DNA from: Candidatus Omnitrophota bacterium
GTDB lineage: Bacteria; Omnitrophota; Gorgyraeia; 2-01-FULL-45-10
DNA length: 7,479 nucleotides
Reading direction: 5' to 3'
Assembly: GCA_016214245.1 (NCBI GenBank)
Contig: JACROW010000113.1
Span: 1 to 7,479 of the forward strand
In this document: piece by piece, positions 6,751-7,479 of the stretch
Layout of the letters: each line of letters begins with the position of its first letter
Numbering within the stretch: the first letter of the stretch is position 1
Program-made: the position numbers and the translations under genes
Notes under the pieces: model-generated
What the model saw: the letters and a program-made list of their open reading frames with translations, nothing else
What the model was told of the DNA's origin: nothing
Database searches by the model: none

Positions 6751-7278
6751 ATGAAGAGATCTATCGATCTGGAAAAAGAGGCGGTCATAGATGTTGCGCA
6801 GCTCATGGCTGCGGCTGCAAGGACCGCGCCGAAGACGAGGGGGATAGATAATATTGAAATTATAGCGATCGATGACGAGGAGACGAAAGACAGGCTCATT
6901 CGTAAGATGAGAGAACTTTCAATCAGCGAAAAACGGCCATCGTTAGAGCGCGACGCGAACGCCATTGCCGGGTCACATGTCATCTTGGTCGTGGGGGTCA
7001 AATCGAAGCCTGGCGGATTGAACTGCGGGTTCTGCGGATATCGTACCTGCGAAGAGCTTCAAAGTACAAAAGGCATATGCGCCTACAATTCTATCGATTT
7101 AGGAATAGCAGTGAGTTCAGCAATATCTATAGCGAGCCAGTTTCACATCGACAACCGCGTTATGTATTCTATCGGGTTGGCGACTTTGGAGTTAAAATTA
7201 TTTAGTGAGAATATGAAACAAGCGCTGGGAATACCTTTGAGTGTTTCCGGAAAGAACCCTTTCTTTTATCGTAAATAG
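6751..7278 (+). CDS. DUF2148 ferredoxin-domain protein, function unknown
   Basis: This 175-aa protein matches the DUF2148 family (COG4739, 'uncharacterised protein containing a ferredoxin domain') by recall of its motifs. The four cysteines C92, C95, C100 and C110 form a C-x2-C-x4-C-x9-C pattern within LNCGFCGYRTCEEL, which could hold a 4Fe-4S cluster (inference). They are followed by DLGIAVSSA, DNRVMYSIGLA and the C-terminal GIPLSVSGKNPFFYR block, all typical of the family. The first 80 residues include a helical start (SIDLEKEAVIDVAQLMAAAARTAP omitted in part here; residues 4-27) and an HVILVVGV strand before the cysteines. No signal peptide is seen, so it is likely cytoplasmic. It starts 2 bases after the rpsA stop and ends 13 bases before tyrS, so it is co-transcribed with translation genes. 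No catalytic role is assigned. Confidence 0.82.
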   Translation: MKRSIDLEKEAVIDVAQLMAAAARTAPKTRGIDNIEIIAIDDEETKDRLIRKMRELSISEKRPSLERDANAIAGSHVILVVGVKSKPGGLNCGFCGYRTCEELQSTKGICAYNSIDLGIAVSSAISIASQFHIDNRVMYSIGLATLELKLFSENMKQALGIPLSVSGKNPFFYRK

Positions 7279-7291
7279 GAAATAACTCTAT

Positions 7292-7479
7292 ATGGAAAAG
7301 GATTTGGACAAACAGTTAGAATTGATTAAACGGGGCACGGTAGAGCTAATTCAGCTTGAAGAGCTTAAGAAAAAGCTCGGACGGTCAATAAAGACAAATA
7401 AGCCATTAGTCATAAAGGCAGGATTCGACCCTTCTGCGCCAGATATTCATTTAGGCCACACTGTCCTCTTAAGAAAGAT
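7292..7479 (+). CDS. tyrS: Tyrosyl-tRNA synthetase, N-terminal part (runs off the window)
   Basis: The first 62 codons of a class I aminoacyl-tRNA synthetase are present; the gene continues past the window end. [19 protein letters not shown] (44-62) contains the HIGH-type ATP-binding motif HLGH at 53-56, in the form seen in the longer bacterial TyrRS group (GFDPTAPDLHLGH). Residues 1-40 are the usual charged N-terminal helix, rich in E and K. TrpRS has a different sequence around its HIGH motif, so tyrosine specificity is favoured, but the KMSKS region and tRNA-binding domain are not visible. An AGGA (7277-7280) overlapping the previous stop lies 11 bases before the ATG. There is no room for a T-box leader, so expression probably depends on the upstream operon. 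Confidence 0.9.
   Translation, partial: MEKDLDKQLELIKRGTVELIQLEELKKKLGRSIKTNKPLVIKAGFDPSAPDIHLGHTVLLRK

Overview
The window is one unbroken run of plus-strand genes with almost no intergenic DNA. No stretch without a gene exceeds 15 bases. Most neighbours overlap or lie within a few bases of each other, so the whole window reads as a single operon or supra-operon. It opens with the last codons of pheA (prephenate dehydratase). hisC, a broken aroF (DAHP synthase) and tyrA (prephenate dehydrogenase) follow; together these four are a phenylalanine/tyrosine block. Next come housekeeping genes: cmk (CMP kinase), plsC (lysophospholipid acyltransferase), ispH (isoprenoid synthesis), rpsA (six-domain ribosomal protein S1), a DUF2148 ferredoxin-like protein, and the first 62 codons of tyrS.

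The organism looks like a bacterium from an uncultivated anaerobic lineage. Isoleucine is very often ATA and arginine very often AGA/AGG, genes are tightly coupled, and a TTG start is used. The order pheA-hisC-aroF-tyrA-(aroA)-cmk-...-ispH-rpsA is known from Nitrospirota, deltaproteobacterial lineages and related groups, and the cmk-plsC-ispH-rpsA part also occurs in Clostridia. Codon style and gene order would suit Omnitrophota or a similar candidate phylum. This is an impression, not a placement.

Two things stand out. First, aroF carries a frame-breaking internal deletion. The reading frame is intact through Pro257-Leu258, then shifts, and the correct C-terminus continues in another frame to 2132. 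Restoring about 49 bases would give a 338-residue protein, the length I recall for the Thermotoga maritima enzyme. The missing piece contains the metal-binding His of the DPSHxxG motif. Second, the tyrA/cmk junction is a 49-base imperfect palindrome (13-bp perfect outer arms plus a 5-bp inner stem). It supplies the last codons of tyrA and the first codons of cmk, and it sits where aroA is often found. It resembles a REP/MITE-type mobile palindrome.

Functionally, the first block converts erythrose-4-phosphate and PEP (aroF), and later prephenate, into phenylalanine and tyrosine. The middle genes serve nucleotide, membrane-lipid and isoprenoid supply. The last genes serve translation, ending with the enzyme that loads tyrosine onto its tRNA. 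I see no CRISPR array, RNA gene, phage gene, transposase or convincing undescribed multi-gene system here.
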